Shown here piece after piece: positions 15,910 to 24,634 of a stretch of DNA of 64,000 bases (the first letter of the stretch is position 1; the number at the start of each line of letters is the position of its first letter). This DNA comes from Chitinophaga eiseniae. Its GTDB lineage: Bacteria; Bacteroidota; Bacteroidia; Chitinophagales; Chitinophagaceae. Made by a program: the position numbers and the translations under genes. The stretch is taken from positions 124,001 through 188,000 of the forward strand of contig NZ_FUWZ01000008.1 of assembly GCF_900167135.1 (NCBI RefSeq). The letters are read 5' to 3'. Below the pieces are notes generated by a model. That model did no database searches. It had not been told where the DNA came from and saw only the letters and a program-made list of their open reading frames with translations.

Positions 15910-17268
15910 TCACGGGTCTATCCTTGTCTCCAGGCTGTCCTGTAAAGAAGGTCGGAGGCTGGACAATAAATTATAACCTGTCGCACTTTCAATATTGCGG
16001 ACCGTCGTTTTATATTGGGTCCAGTCGGTATCGATATCGTTGCGGTTGGGCGTATTGACAGCGATCACGCGGGTATTGCCATTGATCCTGCTCAGGTCAT
16101 TGCTGCCGTTGGGAATGACCACCACCACTTTCCAGATGCTGGCAGGAACGGTCACACGGCCGTTGTCAATGGTGGTGGTAACACCGCCCAGTGAGCCGGT
16201 GCCGCCTTGTCCGTAGGAACCGCAGATAACATACACTTCATTGCCAGCCCTTACGAGGTCGCGGGTGTAGTTCTCAAGGCTGGCCCAGGTTTGCTGGTTA
16301 TTGTTCGGCGCCTGTGGCATCATGTTCGTCATCAGGAAAGTAGCGGAATTGGCGGCAACAGTGGCTGTTCTGTCGGCCGACGGACAATTATGCCCGCGAT
16401 CAAAGCCGGAGCCTGAATAGCTGCTGTTCTGTACCTGGTACCAGCCGGCAGGCAGATCAGTGTCTGCCCGGAAGTCGTTGGTGCGGGATACGGAGCCCAG
16501 ATCTGCCGACTGTATATGCCAGCTCACCCAGTTGGGCGTTCCACGGCCGCGGCTATACGATAAAGCGAAATAAGGTTTTACCATCAGGTAATTATTTTCA
16601 GAAGAGACATCCGCCAGCGCGTTGCTGGGGTTGCCCAGCAGCAGGTTGCTATCGTCGCCGGGATTTGAGCCGCCGGGATCGGTGCCACCACCGCTGCCGG
16701 CGGTAACGGTAACGTCGTCGATATTGATCCTGTTGGTGCCGCCGGACGTTTTACGGATGGAGATACGCAGGCTGCCGGTGGCCGAGAGGCTGAACGTAGC
16801 GGTCTGCAGGCTGTTGGAAGTAGTGATGGTGTTGCCCAGCTGTGCCCAGGTCTGCCCGTTATCGGCCGAGGTCCACAGCTGCCAGCTGCTGTTCCCGTCT
16901 GAACCGTAGGTGCCATGTTTCACGGTGATGGTAACAGCGCCGGTGGCGTTGCTGATACTGAAATTGGTAGTGACGGTACCAGTATTTCTCACACGGACAG
17001 ATTTGGCGCCATTTTTCAGATCGCCCGCCAGGTTTCCGATCAACGCATCCTCCAGCATCCAGGAGCCGCTGCCCAGCGATACGCTGCCGGCAGCGTAGGC
17101 AGTCTTACTGCCTGATTCAAAGTCTTCATTCAGGAGAACAACGGATTCTGTAGCAGCGATTCGTGGATTTTCAATTTCCCGGGGTTCGATGACCGCTTCT
17201 TTTTTACAGGCAGAAAATAACAGTCCGCCCAGGCAAATGACAATACAATGCCTGATGAATAGTTTCAT
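15910..17268 (-). CDS. Secreted lipoprotein nuclease, DRGH (NucA / DNA-RNA non-specific endonuclease) family
   Basis: A 452-residue lipoprotein (signal ending LLFSAC, Cys21). Residues ~40-190 are a beta-sandwich domain (LLNEDFESGSKTAYAAG...INIDDVTV), a likely carbohydrate- or surface-binding module. A Gly/Asp/Pro linker follows, and residues ~215-450 are a sugar-non-specific endonuclease of the NUC1 type. The catalytic motif is Asp290-Arg-Gly-His293, with the conserved Asn/Gln/Trp helix (MTNMMPQAPNNNQQTW) that binds the metal. It should cut DNA and RNA outside the cytoplasm. The gene directly upstream encodes a NuiA-type inhibitor of this very enzyme family, which is rare evidence for a nuclease/inhibitor pair. 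It may degrade extracellular nucleic acids or act against competitors. Confidence 0.9.
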   Translation of the reverse strand: MKLFIRHCIVICLGGLLFSACKKEAVIEPREIENPRIAATESVVLLNEDFESGSKTAYAAGSVSLGSGSWMLEDALIGNLAGDLKNGAKSVRVRNTGTVTTNFSISNATGAVTITVKHGTYGSDGNSSWQLWTSADNGQTWAQLGNTITTSNSLQTATFSLSATGSLRISIRKTSGGTNRINIDDVTVTAGSGGGTDPGGSNPGDDSNLLLGNPSNALADVSSENNYLMVKPYFALSYSRGRGTPNWVSWHIQSADLGSVSRTNDFRADTDLPAGWYQVQNSSYSGSGFDRGHNCPSADRTATVAANSATFLMTNMMPQAPNNNQQTWASLENYTRDLVRAGNEVYVICGSYGQGGTGSLGGVTTTIDNGRVTVPASIWKVVVVIPNGSNDLSRINGNTRVIAVNTPNRNDIDTDWTQYKTTVRNIESATGYNLLSSLRPSLQDSLETRIDP

Positions 17269-17311
17269 AATGCAGGTTTTTTTAAGGGTTTCTGTAATAT
17301 GTGCTGATGGG

Positions 17312-17713
17312 TTACGATTCTATCGCCGTGGTAGCCAGCGCAATGCAGGTCCCATCCGGTTGATGACAAACGATGTACACCGGAATGCGGGTACCGTTCT
17401 CCACCCGGACCACCTGGAGGCTGGTAAAATGTTCGTTCAGAAACTGATGCAGGGCTTTAAACTTCTGCGCGTTCGCTGCAATGGGTGCGTCAGCAGGATC
17501 AGCTACCCGCTCTACCTCGTGGAAAAAAGCTGCTGTATCCACGGGTTTTACAACGTTGGCATCCACCCCGTGCAAGGCGGCGATCTTTGCCGGCACTGCC
17601 ACTGCGGAAAGCACTCCCCATTGTTCGATGGTCAGCGGGTATTCCGATTCGCTGTAGTATAAGATACTATCGATGTTGCTGGCCAGGTTTTCCAATAAAG
17701 TTATCAGTTGCAT
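17312..17713 (-). CDS. nuiA: NuiA-family nuclease inhibitor
   Basis: A 133-residue cytoplasmic protein with no signal peptide. It matches the Anabaena NuiA family, the tight-binding inhibitor of NucA, over its whole length: the ILYYSESEYPL motif near residue 17, VDTAAFFHEVE near 57, a helix KFKALHQFLNE, and the strand pair PVYIVCHQPDGTCIALATTA ending in Glu-Ser. Family length is about 135 residues. It is 43 bases upstream of the DRGH nuclease gene on the same strand, so inhibitor and nuclease are probably made from one mRNA with the inhibitor first. This protects the cell if nuclease remains in or re-enters the cytoplasm. The assignment is from remembered family sequence; the Anabaena comparison is by eye. 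Confidence 0.8.
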   Translation of the reverse strand: MQLITLLENLASNIDSILYYSESEYPLTIEQWGVLSAVAVPAKIAALHGVDANVVKPVDTAAFFHEVERVADPADAPIAANAQKFKALHQFLNEHFTSLQVVRVENGTRIPVYIVCHQPDGTCIALATTAIES

Positions 17714-17941
17714 GTAATGAAATTAGTTATTTCCCGGTAAGGATTTTTATCAGGATAAGAATGGTAACAATAGGTTAATGTGAGAAGAGGAAGCTCCCAG
17801 GTTTGAAAAAAATTCCCTATATTTAATAGCATAATCCGAGCCATAGCGCCACTGTTTGTGAAGTGCGTATATCCCTGTGCGAGACGCCGGTTATCATCGA
17901 ATCTTTATCCTGAAGCTTTTTCTGACCTATACATTGTTGCT

Positions 17942-20900
17942 ATGTTTTGTAGATCCCTCACTCCCGGTTTGTTCCTATGCATGTTATTTTTTCATGCCAC
18001 CGCCCAATTTCAAAATGCCATCCCACAGGTCAAGCCGCTTTCGCCAGATGCAGCGTCACTATTTAAGATGCTGGAGCGCCCCGTTGGTAATTACACCGGA
18101 ACAGTCCCTGTCAGTTTTCCTTTGATAAGTATACAGAGCGGGCCTCTGAGTGCGGCATTATCGCTGGAATACAACAGCACCGGGGGGATCAGGGTGGAAG
18201 AAGCGCCTGGGTGCGTAGGCCTGGGTTTTAGCCTCTCCGATGGGGCGGGGAGAATTGTGCAAACGGTCAATGGACTGGCAGACGACAGAACCGCCGGCCG
18301 GTTAAGAAATATATACAAGCCTTCTGCCTTTGGTTGCAGCGACATGCTGGACGTGCAGGCCGCCACCAACAGCCCCCGTGACCTGGAACCCGACATCTTC
18401 TATTATAACTTCAACGGTAAGAGCGGAAAATTCCTGTTCCGCGAAGACGGAAGCATCGCGCTGTCTGATAACTCCGGAATTAAGATAGAATATGATACCG
18501 CCAATATTCCCAACAACGGTATCCGGCAATGGATTATCACCGATGAATACGGCCGGAAATACTATTTCGGCAAAAGTAAAAATCAGGCAACCACCTATTA
18601 CACCACCAGCAGCAACACTTACACCAGTGTTAATAACTCCGGCAATACAAAGCCGGGTGTCGCTTCCTATAGCTGGTACCTTACAGAAGTATATGATATG
18701 AACGAGGAAAACCTGCTGAAATACAGTTACGTATCTTCTGCCGGAATAATGACGACCGCCTCCGGCGGCTTCTGGCCGGTGGCGATTCTGGGAGACGTTA
18801 CCGGGTTTAATACTACCGGGGATGTAGCAATGGTACAAACAGGGATCAATGAATATCAGCTTTCCCGGATTGACGGCAGCAATGGTTACATCCTGCTAAA
18901 TACCGACACTAACCGCCAGGACGGACAGATCTGGGCGAGGAAGGTGAACAGTATCGAGCTATATGATTTAAACGGGACCCTCAGAAAGCGGGTGGCGTTT
19001 AACTTCGGCTATTTCAGTGCTGTTGCAGATGTTTCAGTCAGAAGGCTTAAACTGAACGGCTTTACGGAATCTGGTGGCGTGGGGTCTGACAGTGCAGTAT
19101 ATAAATTTGACTACAATGAGATGGACAATCTGCCCGCGAGAGGGTCCAATGCAGTGGATCATTGGGGGTATTTCAATAACAAATATAACCCCCACTCATT
19201 TTCCGGATTTGTATACCAGTACGGTGGTGTCACCTACAGGCGTTCAGGTATAGACAGGTCGGCCGTACCGGCCTATGCAGCAGCCAACATTCTCACAAAG
19301 ATCACCTTCCCCACGGGAGGGTACCGTGAGTTTGTGTATGAAGGCAATACAGCGCTGCAGAACACTGTATTTGAACATTACCAGGACGAGCAGTATACGC
19401 CGCAACGTGGTTTCACCCGGACAGACTTCATTAACTATAACAACGATCCCCTCCCCTGTATGCGGCACGAATTCGCCGTTAACAGCACTGATGGGGGAGC
19501 CATATTCAACTACACCCTCAACAGCGCTGGTTGCAGCAACTATCACGTTAAGTTGTTTTGGCTCAGCTATCCCGGCGATGCTTCCGGCACTCAGTTATAC
19601 GATCTTATCAATATGCCCGCGATGAAATGGGACCTGCCCAATGGATATTACCGGATAGAAATATATAAAAGCGACGCCTTCTGCACAATGGCCTCGCTTA
19701 CAGGCAACTGGGCCGAATCCACTTTAAGCACAGCCAGCATTACCACCCCTAACGGCACCTTTAATAAAAACAATCTCCGCGTTGGCGGGGTAAGGGTAAA
19801 AGAGATAAGGGACTACGATCCGGTGAGCAATCAAGTCAATACCATACAATACAAATACCAACTCTACTCCACCGATTCAGCCTATACCAGCGGGTTGTTA
19901 ATCACACCCCTGCATCTGATCACATTCCAGAATCCGGGGGCGATGAATGGTCATTTCCTCGCGTTACATACCTCTTCTGCTTATCCGCTGGCATCGCAGG
20001 GAGGGTCATACGTGGTGTATCCACAGGTAAGAACGATAGAAGCAGGCAATGGATGGGTAGACAGGACCTACAGCTTCACGCCCGACGGCCTCTCCGACGC
20101 ATTCCCCCTGGTCCCTCCGGCGGACAATAGTCATTTGCGAGGATGGTTGCTGAAGGAACGCTTTTATAATGAGAGCGGAACGATGGTAAAAAGTACGACC
20201 TACAGCTATGAGGTCGGTTACCAGGGAGCGGCTCCCGGAGTAAGATTTAAACCGTATTACAAAGATATCATGGATAACGCCGGCACTTGCAGAGAATGGC
20301 CCCGCAATACGAGCGAGATACCCTACAATGCTACCTGCAATTACTACTACACCACCGTAAGCAGTTATCTGCCCTATAGCAAAACAGACTCTCTGTTTAC
20401 ACCTGCCGGTACTTTTGTGACCACGTCGACCAATAATTATGACATCTATAAAGACCAACGGCTGCTTCGTAAAGTACTAGCTACCCAGAGTGATGGTATG
20501 GTGAAAAGCAATACCTATCATTATCCGTATACAGTTAACAGCGCTTTTGTGTGGGGACTTACGCCCGCCGAGCAAAGTATGAAAACTACCTTGCTGAGCA
20601 AAAACTATCTGCAGCCGCTGGAAAACGTGGACTCCACAGGAGCATCCATCACCGGTGGCGGGAAAATCAGCCTCAGTTTATTCAACGGAACTAAAATCCA
20701 TCCCGGTGTTTACCGTCAGTACAATACCCCTCAGGGTTACACGGAAACGAATTTCTCCGCTTACGATGTTAAGGGCAATCTCACCGAACAATATAAAACC
20801 GGTGACACCAAAGAAGTCTACCTCTGGGGCTACAGCAACAGTTATCCTGTGGCGAAAGTCACCGGCAGTACTTATGCAGCTGTAGCTGCATTGGTTAACA

Positions 20901-21166
20901 ATGCAGTCCTGCAACAAAACAACATCACCGATGCTGCTATGCGCACAGAACTCAATAAGATCCGTACCGGTCTTGCCGGCACCGCCGCGCAGGTTACGAC
21001 TTACACCTATGCACCGCAATTGGGCATGACATCGGTCACAGATCCATCGGGGAAGATCATCTTTTATGAATACGACAGCAATGGCAGGTTGAAACTGATC
21101 CGTGATCAGGACGGCAATATCCTGAAACAGCTGGGCTATCAATACCAGCAGTCCGTAACCCAATAA
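17942..21166 (+). CDS. RHS/YD-repeat-type secreted protein, N-terminal partner
   Basis: A 1,074-residue exported protein (signal GLFLCMLFFHATAQF). It starts with IPQVKPLSPDAASLFKMLER and SVPVSFPLISIQSGPLSAAL, the SpvB/TcB-like opening of Bacteroidota RHS shell proteins, and continues with YD-type beta-strand repeats up to YEYDSNGRLKLIRDQDGNIL. It has no toxin domain; in Chitinophagaceae such proteins precede a second RHS gene that carries the core and tip. Together the two may form a shell or cocoon-like structure. I use ATG 17942; the open frame extends to 17858 but without a signal peptide start. The candidate promoter (TTTG 17802, TATATTTA 17818) has poor spacing. Confidence 0.8.
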   Translation: MFCRSLTPGLFLCMLFFHATAQFQNAIPQVKPLSPDAASLFKMLERPVGNYTGTVPVSFPLISIQSGPLSAALSLEYNSTGGIRVEEAPGCVGLGFSLSDGAGRIVQTVNGLADDRTAGRLRNIYKPSAFGCSDMLDVQAATNSPRDLEPDIFYYNFNGKSGKFLFREDGSIALSDNSGIKIEYDTANIPNNGIRQWIITDEYGRKYYFGKSKNQATTYYTTSSNTYTSVNNSGNTKPGVASYSWYLTEVYDMNEENLLKYSYVSSAGIMTTASGGFWPVAILGDVTGFNTTGDVAMVQTGINEYQLSRIDGSNGYILLNTDTNRQDGQIWARKVNSIELYDLNGTLRKRVAFNFGYFSAVADVSVRRLKLNGFTESGGVGSDSAVYKFDYNEMDNLPARGSNAVDHWGYFNNKYNPHSFSGFVYQYGGVTYRRSGIDRSAVPAYAAANILTKITFPTGGYREFVYEGNTALQNTVFEHYQDEQYTPQRGFTRTDFINYNNDPLPCMRHEFAVNSTDGGAIFNYTLNSAGCSNYHVKLFWLSYPGDASGTQLYDLINMPAMKWDLPNGYYRIEIYKSDAFCTMASLTGNWAESTLSTASITTPNGTFNKNNLRVGGVRVKEIRDYDPVSNQVNTIQYKYQLYSTDSAYTSGLLITPLHLITFQNPGAMNGHFLALHTSSAYPLASQGGSYVVYPQVRTIEAGNGWVDRTYSFTPDGLSDAFPLVPPADNSHLRGWLLKERFYNESGTMVKSTTYSYEVGYQGAAPGVRFKPYYKDIMDNAGTCREWPRNTSEIPYNATCNYYYTTVSSYLPYSKTDSLFTPAGTFVTTSTNNYDIYKDQRLLRKVLATQSDGMVKSNTYHYPYTVNSAFVWGLTPAEQSMKTTLLSKNYLQPLENVDSTGASITGGGKISLSLFNGTKIHPGVYRQYNTPQGYTETNFSAYDVKGNLTEQYKTGDTKEVYLWGYSNSYPVAKVTGSTYAAVAALVNNAVLQQNNITDAAMRTELNKIRTGLAGTAAQVTTYTYAPQLGMTSVTDPSGKIIFYEYDSNGRLKLIRDQDGNILKQLGYQYQQSVTQ

Positions 21167-21188
21167 GGTTCACTGTTAACCAATCTGT

Positions 21189-21293
21189 ATGCGTAAGTCC
21201 ATTCTTTCCTCATGGCTACTGTCTTTATGCCTGCTGCCCGCCATTATTCTCCCTGCACAAAATAAGCCCGGAGGCACCAGAATTGAGTTATGA
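21189..21293 (+). pseudogene. Out-of-frame signal-peptide stub of the second RHS gene
   Basis: ATG 21189 opens a 34-codon frame with a perfect signal peptide (ILSSWLLSLCLLPAIILPAQ) and then NKPGGTRIEL before a TGA at 21291. The RHS core frame starts in another frame at the same place (LSYDQGFTAKQL), overlapping by 11 bases. Intact relatives carry a large N-terminal region between these two segments. The simplest reading is an out-of-frame deletion of several hundred codons. Whether the deletion is recent cannot be seen. Confidence 0.6.
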
Positions 21294-23709
21294 CCAGGGG
21301 TTTACTGCCAAGCAGTTGAATGGCAATATTGCCGGCGTCAAATGGAAAAGCCGCAGCGATGGTATTGCCCGCGCCTACGGTTACAGCTATGACGCTGCGA
21401 GCCGGCTCACCATAACGGATTTCACCCAGCAAAATACCGGTAGCACCAACTGGGCCCGCGACCAGATCGATTTCTCTGTAAAAGATCTTTCCTATGATGC
21501 TAACGGGAATATCATGTCCCTGACGCAGAAAGGAATGGCCGCAAACCTGATACAAACGATCGATAGCCTGAAATATGGATATGCAGCGAATAGCAACAAA
21601 CTGTCTTTTGTCACTGATCGCAGGAACAATGTTCAGAGCCTGCTGGGAGATTTCAGGGAAACCGACAACAACGAGCGTGTTGACTATAGCTATGATCAGA
21701 ATGGCAACCTTACGGCAGATAATAACAAACATATCACAGGTATTACCTATAATCATTTAAACCTTCCGCAGACTATTACCATTCCCGGCAAAGGCAATAT
21801 CCGTTATCAATACGACGCGCTTGGCAACAAACTGAGAAAGGAAGTAACGGATATCAGTAGTGGTGTTTCTAAAATCACCACCACCGATTACATAGCAGGC
21901 ATGGTCTATCAAAATGATACGCTGCAATTCCTCATTCATGAAGAAGGCCGTATCAGGGCGTTAATAACGGAAGGAAACCCGGTAGTTTTCTGTTACGATT
22001 ACTTTCTCAAAGACCATCTCGGCAATGTACGGACCGTACTGACGGAACAAACGGACTTTTCCATCTATACGGCCACCATGGAGGTCAGCGCCGCTGCAAA
22101 AGAAAACACCTTATTCAGTAATATCGACAATACGCGGGTAAACAAGCCCGCAGGCTACCCCGCCGACGACAGCGCAGGCGATAATGCTGCAGTGGCCAAG
22201 CTTTCCTCTGCAGAGGGCAGCCGGAAGATCGGCCCCTCTCTCGTACTCCGCGTAATGGCAGGCGATACCGTCCAATTAGGAGTAAAAGCATTTTACAAAT
22301 CATTAGCTTCCGACAGAAAATCCCCCACCGAAATCCCGGTAGAAGTCACGCTGGCAGACCTGGTCCGTACCTTTACGTCCGGAGAACAGTTAACCGCAAC
22401 ACATGGATCGGCAACCGATCGCCCCTTCTTCCCTTTCAATGAAAATTTCTACAATAACCACTATCAACAGCTAAAAAACAACAACACCGATAAGAATCAA
22501 CCGTCACGCCCACACGCCTATTTAAATTTTGTGATGTTTGACGAACAGTTTAAATTAGTAGAAAGCAACAGTGGTGTTCGACAAGTCCAGGCAATCCCGG
22601 ATCAGCTCCAGACATTAGCTACCGACAAAATCGCCATTCAACGGAATGGCTATCTGTACGTATATACGAGCAATGAGACGCAAGAAGCATTGTTTTTTGA
22701 CAATTTAGTGGTGAGCCAGATTAGCGGACCACTGCTGGAAGAAACGCATTATTATCCGTTTGGGTTAACGATGGCAGGCATAAGTTCGAATGCGTTGAAG
22801 GGAACGAAATATGCTGAGAATTACCTGAAGTATAACGGAAAAGAGCTACAGCATGAAGAGTTCAGTGATGGAAGTGGGTTGGAGTGGTATGATTATGGAG
22901 CAAGAACATATGATGTGCAATTGGGACGATGGCCGATCATTGATCAGCTGGCAGAAAAATATGACGCATGGAGTCCATATCACTTTGCCTATAATAATCC
23001 AATAAGGTTTTGGGATCCTAATGGAAAAGAAATAATAAATAGTAATCCTAAAGGGTCTGAAAACTATAAAAGAACTCAAAATGCACTTTCGATCTTGCAG
23101 CAAACAAATCCGGAAGCCTACAGAATATTAAATGAATCTGCCGTCAAGGTGTATGTATCAACAAGTTTATTGAATTCACCAGAAAGGTATGAAAAGTCAT
23201 ACACTGGTAATTTTACAAAAGGAGTAACAAATGTAAAAAGAAGGGTACCCAGCTCCTTTGGGGTAACTAACATCCTCAGAAAAGGAGGAAATCCCATCTC
23301 TGCTGATATAGAGGGTAGTTACTTAGGGCCTGAACGGCTAGAAAGGGACGCAAAAGGCATAGATCCTAAATCAAAGAAGATTTATACCATTCAAGAGGCT
23401 GATGAGTTTATTACCATGGACGATATAGATGTAATTATCGACGAATCGATTACTGACTTGAAAGCATTCACAATTGTTCTGGGCCACGAATTTGGACACG
23501 CCCGATATGCTGTTCAGAACAAAGTTGAGGCCTGGAAATGGGGAGAACTGGATAATGAGAACAACTCACTCAACCCAGGACATACACCTGGCAATCCCAG
23601 TGGACATGCGGCAAACATGGAAGAAAATACGGTGAAAAATAATTATACCGAGGCTTGGAAACAAATAATATCAAGAATTATGCAATACATAAATGCGGGC
23701 AAACCATGA
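21283..23709 (+). CDS. RHS core protein with HExxH metalloprotease-like C-terminal tip (N-terminally truncated)
   Basis: The open frame has 808 codons if read from TTG 21283; no in-frame ATG occurs in the first ~75 codons. It holds YD repeats and the RHS-associated core: YYPFGLTMAG, YNGKELQHEE, YDYGARTYDVQLGRW and AYNNPIRFWDPNGKEI. After about base 23030 the sequence turns A+T-rich and unrelated: a ~225-residue tip with zinc-protease motif HEFGH (His735, Glu736, His739) and a later Glu-rich NMEENTVKNN, a candidate third ligand. Such tips are toxins in RHS polymorphic systems. The missing N-terminus (signal in another frame, 21189) suggests the gene may no longer be exported or translated efficiently. 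The stop overlaps the next ATG by ATGA. Confidence 0.75.
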   Translation: MSYDQGFTAKQLNGNIAGVKWKSRSDGIARAYGYSYDAASRLTITDFTQQNTGSTNWARDQIDFSVKDLSYDANGNIMSLTQKGMAANLIQTIDSLKYGYAANSNKLSFVTDRRNNVQSLLGDFRETDNNERVDYSYDQNGNLTADNNKHITGITYNHLNLPQTITIPGKGNIRYQYDALGNKLRKEVTDISSGVSKITTTDYIAGMVYQNDTLQFLIHEEGRIRALITEGNPVVFCYDYFLKDHLGNVRTVLTEQTDFSIYTATMEVSAAAKENTLFSNIDNTRVNKPAGYPADDSAGDNAAVAKLSSAEGSRKIGPSLVLRVMAGDTVQLGVKAFYKSLASDRKSPTEIPVEVTLADLVRTFTSGEQLTATHGSATDRPFFPFNENFYNNHYQQLKNNNTDKNQPSRPHAYLNFVMFDEQFKLVESNSGVRQVQAIPDQLQTLATDKIAIQRNGYLYVYTSNETQEALFFDNLVVSQISGPLLEETHYYPFGLTMAGISSNALKGTKYAENYLKYNGKELQHEEFSDGSGLEWYDYGARTYDVQLGRWPIIDQLAEKYDAWSPYHFAYNNPIRFWDPNGKEIINSNPKGSENYKRTQNALSILQQTNPEAYRILNESAVKVYVSTSLLNSPERYEKSYTGNFTKGVTNVKRRVPSSFGVTNILRKGGNPISADIEGSYLGPERLERDAKGIDPKSKKIYTIQEADEFITMDDIDVIIDESITDLKAFTIVLGHEFGHARYAVQNKVEAWKWGELDNENNSLNPGHTPGNPSGHAANMEENTVKNNYTEAWKQIISRIMQYINAGKP

Positions 23710-24392
23710 AATATAGATTTTTCCTCCCAGCCGTATTGCTCTTATTTTCTAGTAATAAGACATCAGCACAATCCCTTGATCGGAAGAATCTTACTATATT
23801 GGAGCATAACATCATCAGTTATCACATTCGAAATGCCGTTCCGGCTGACCTCCCAGTAGGAAAAAACGACGTCCTTTTCCCCAATGGAAAACCGCTTTTT
23901 CAACAACTAATGCCGATCAATGGGAAATTGAGAATAGTAATAGAGCCTTACAAAGGAAATATCAAGTACCCCGATGCGGATTATCAGATATTTACGATTC
24001 TGCTCCCGGGTTTTAAATATGATCTTGCAGATAGTACTTCTTATTCTGTACACTTGTTAGGTTTTCCTTTTGACGAAAACTATTTAGTGGCCTATAATCA
24101 TAAAAATTGCTCCATAAAATACATCAGCGGAAATTTTTTCAAATCGAGAGTGGCAGAAGACTTTAATCTCAACCCGGAGAACATTGCCTCATTCAATGAT
24201 TATTTGATGCTGAGATGCTACAACATGCTTCCTGACAGCATATCTTATAACAGAAAAGACGCCACTGGCATCTATTTTAAACTACGTAGCAAAGTAGTGG
24301 AGTGCGACATGGAAGTTTTTATTAGTTACGATGACTACGAAGTTGTTAAACAAATTGGAAAAATAAAACAGAAAAATAAAAATCCCCTTTAA
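23706..24392 (+). CDS. Small secreted protein, likely immunity protein of the RHS tip
   Basis: A 228-residue protein of unknown family, translated from ATG 23706 in an ATGA overlap with the RHS stop, so translationally coupled. It has a signal peptide (FFLPAVLLLFSSNKTSAQS), then a mixed alpha/beta sequence without any enzymatic motif. Cys residues are few. Low G+C is shared with the RHS tip but not with the RHS core. In RHS polymorphic toxin loci the gene directly behind the tip is nearly always the cognate immunity gene. The signal peptide means it acts in the periplasm, so the toxin would act there as well. The role is inferred from position only. Confidence 0.65.
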   Translation: MKYRFFLPAVLLLFSSNKTSAQSLDRKNLTILEHNIISYHIRNAVPADLPVGKNDVLFPNGKPLFQQLMPINGKLRIVIEPYKGNIKYPDADYQIFTILLPGFKYDLADSTSYSVHLLGFPFDENYLVAYNHKNCSIKYISGNFFKSRVAEDFNLNPENIASFNDYLMLRCYNMLPDSISYNRKDATGIYFKLRSKVVECDMEVFISYDDYEVVKQIGKIKQKNKNPL

Positions 24393-24423
24393 TATTCTAA
24401 CAGACCTTAAATTTAAATAAACG

Positions 24424-24634
24424 ATGAAAGTGAAATGTTTGAGTGAGAGGATTGATACTCATTTCCCTAATGAGAAGCTCGTTGATTGGGCCAAGAGAAA
24501 TGAACTAGAGAAATGCACGGGCAATAATTTCATTTATTTCTCATCACTGACATCACCCCCTCATGAACAAAGCAGAACAAATATTAAGAGATCATATGTA
24601 ATTGACCTATCTTTAACCTCCAATTCAAAAAAAC
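24424..24634 (+). other. A+T-rich stretch with a short open frame, possible orphan tip remnant
   Basis: ATG 24424 opens a frame with about 60 plausible codons (MKVKCLSERIDTHFPNEKL..., low G+C like the RHS tip). It then runs out of frame through the AraC gene, where codons look like noise. It could be a fragment of a displaced RHS tip or immunity gene, which often persist behind active ones. No family was recognised. A weak TATCTTTA element (24608-24615) may belong to the AraC gene. Confidence 0.25.

Noticed and set aside
17802-17825. TTTG and TATATTTA considered as promoter of the first RHS gene
   Set aside because: The spacer is only about 12 bases, far from the 19 seen in the good promoters.
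17942-21166. First RHS gene considered as a toxin
   Set aside because: It ends within YD repeats without any extra C-terminal domain; it looks like a shell protein.
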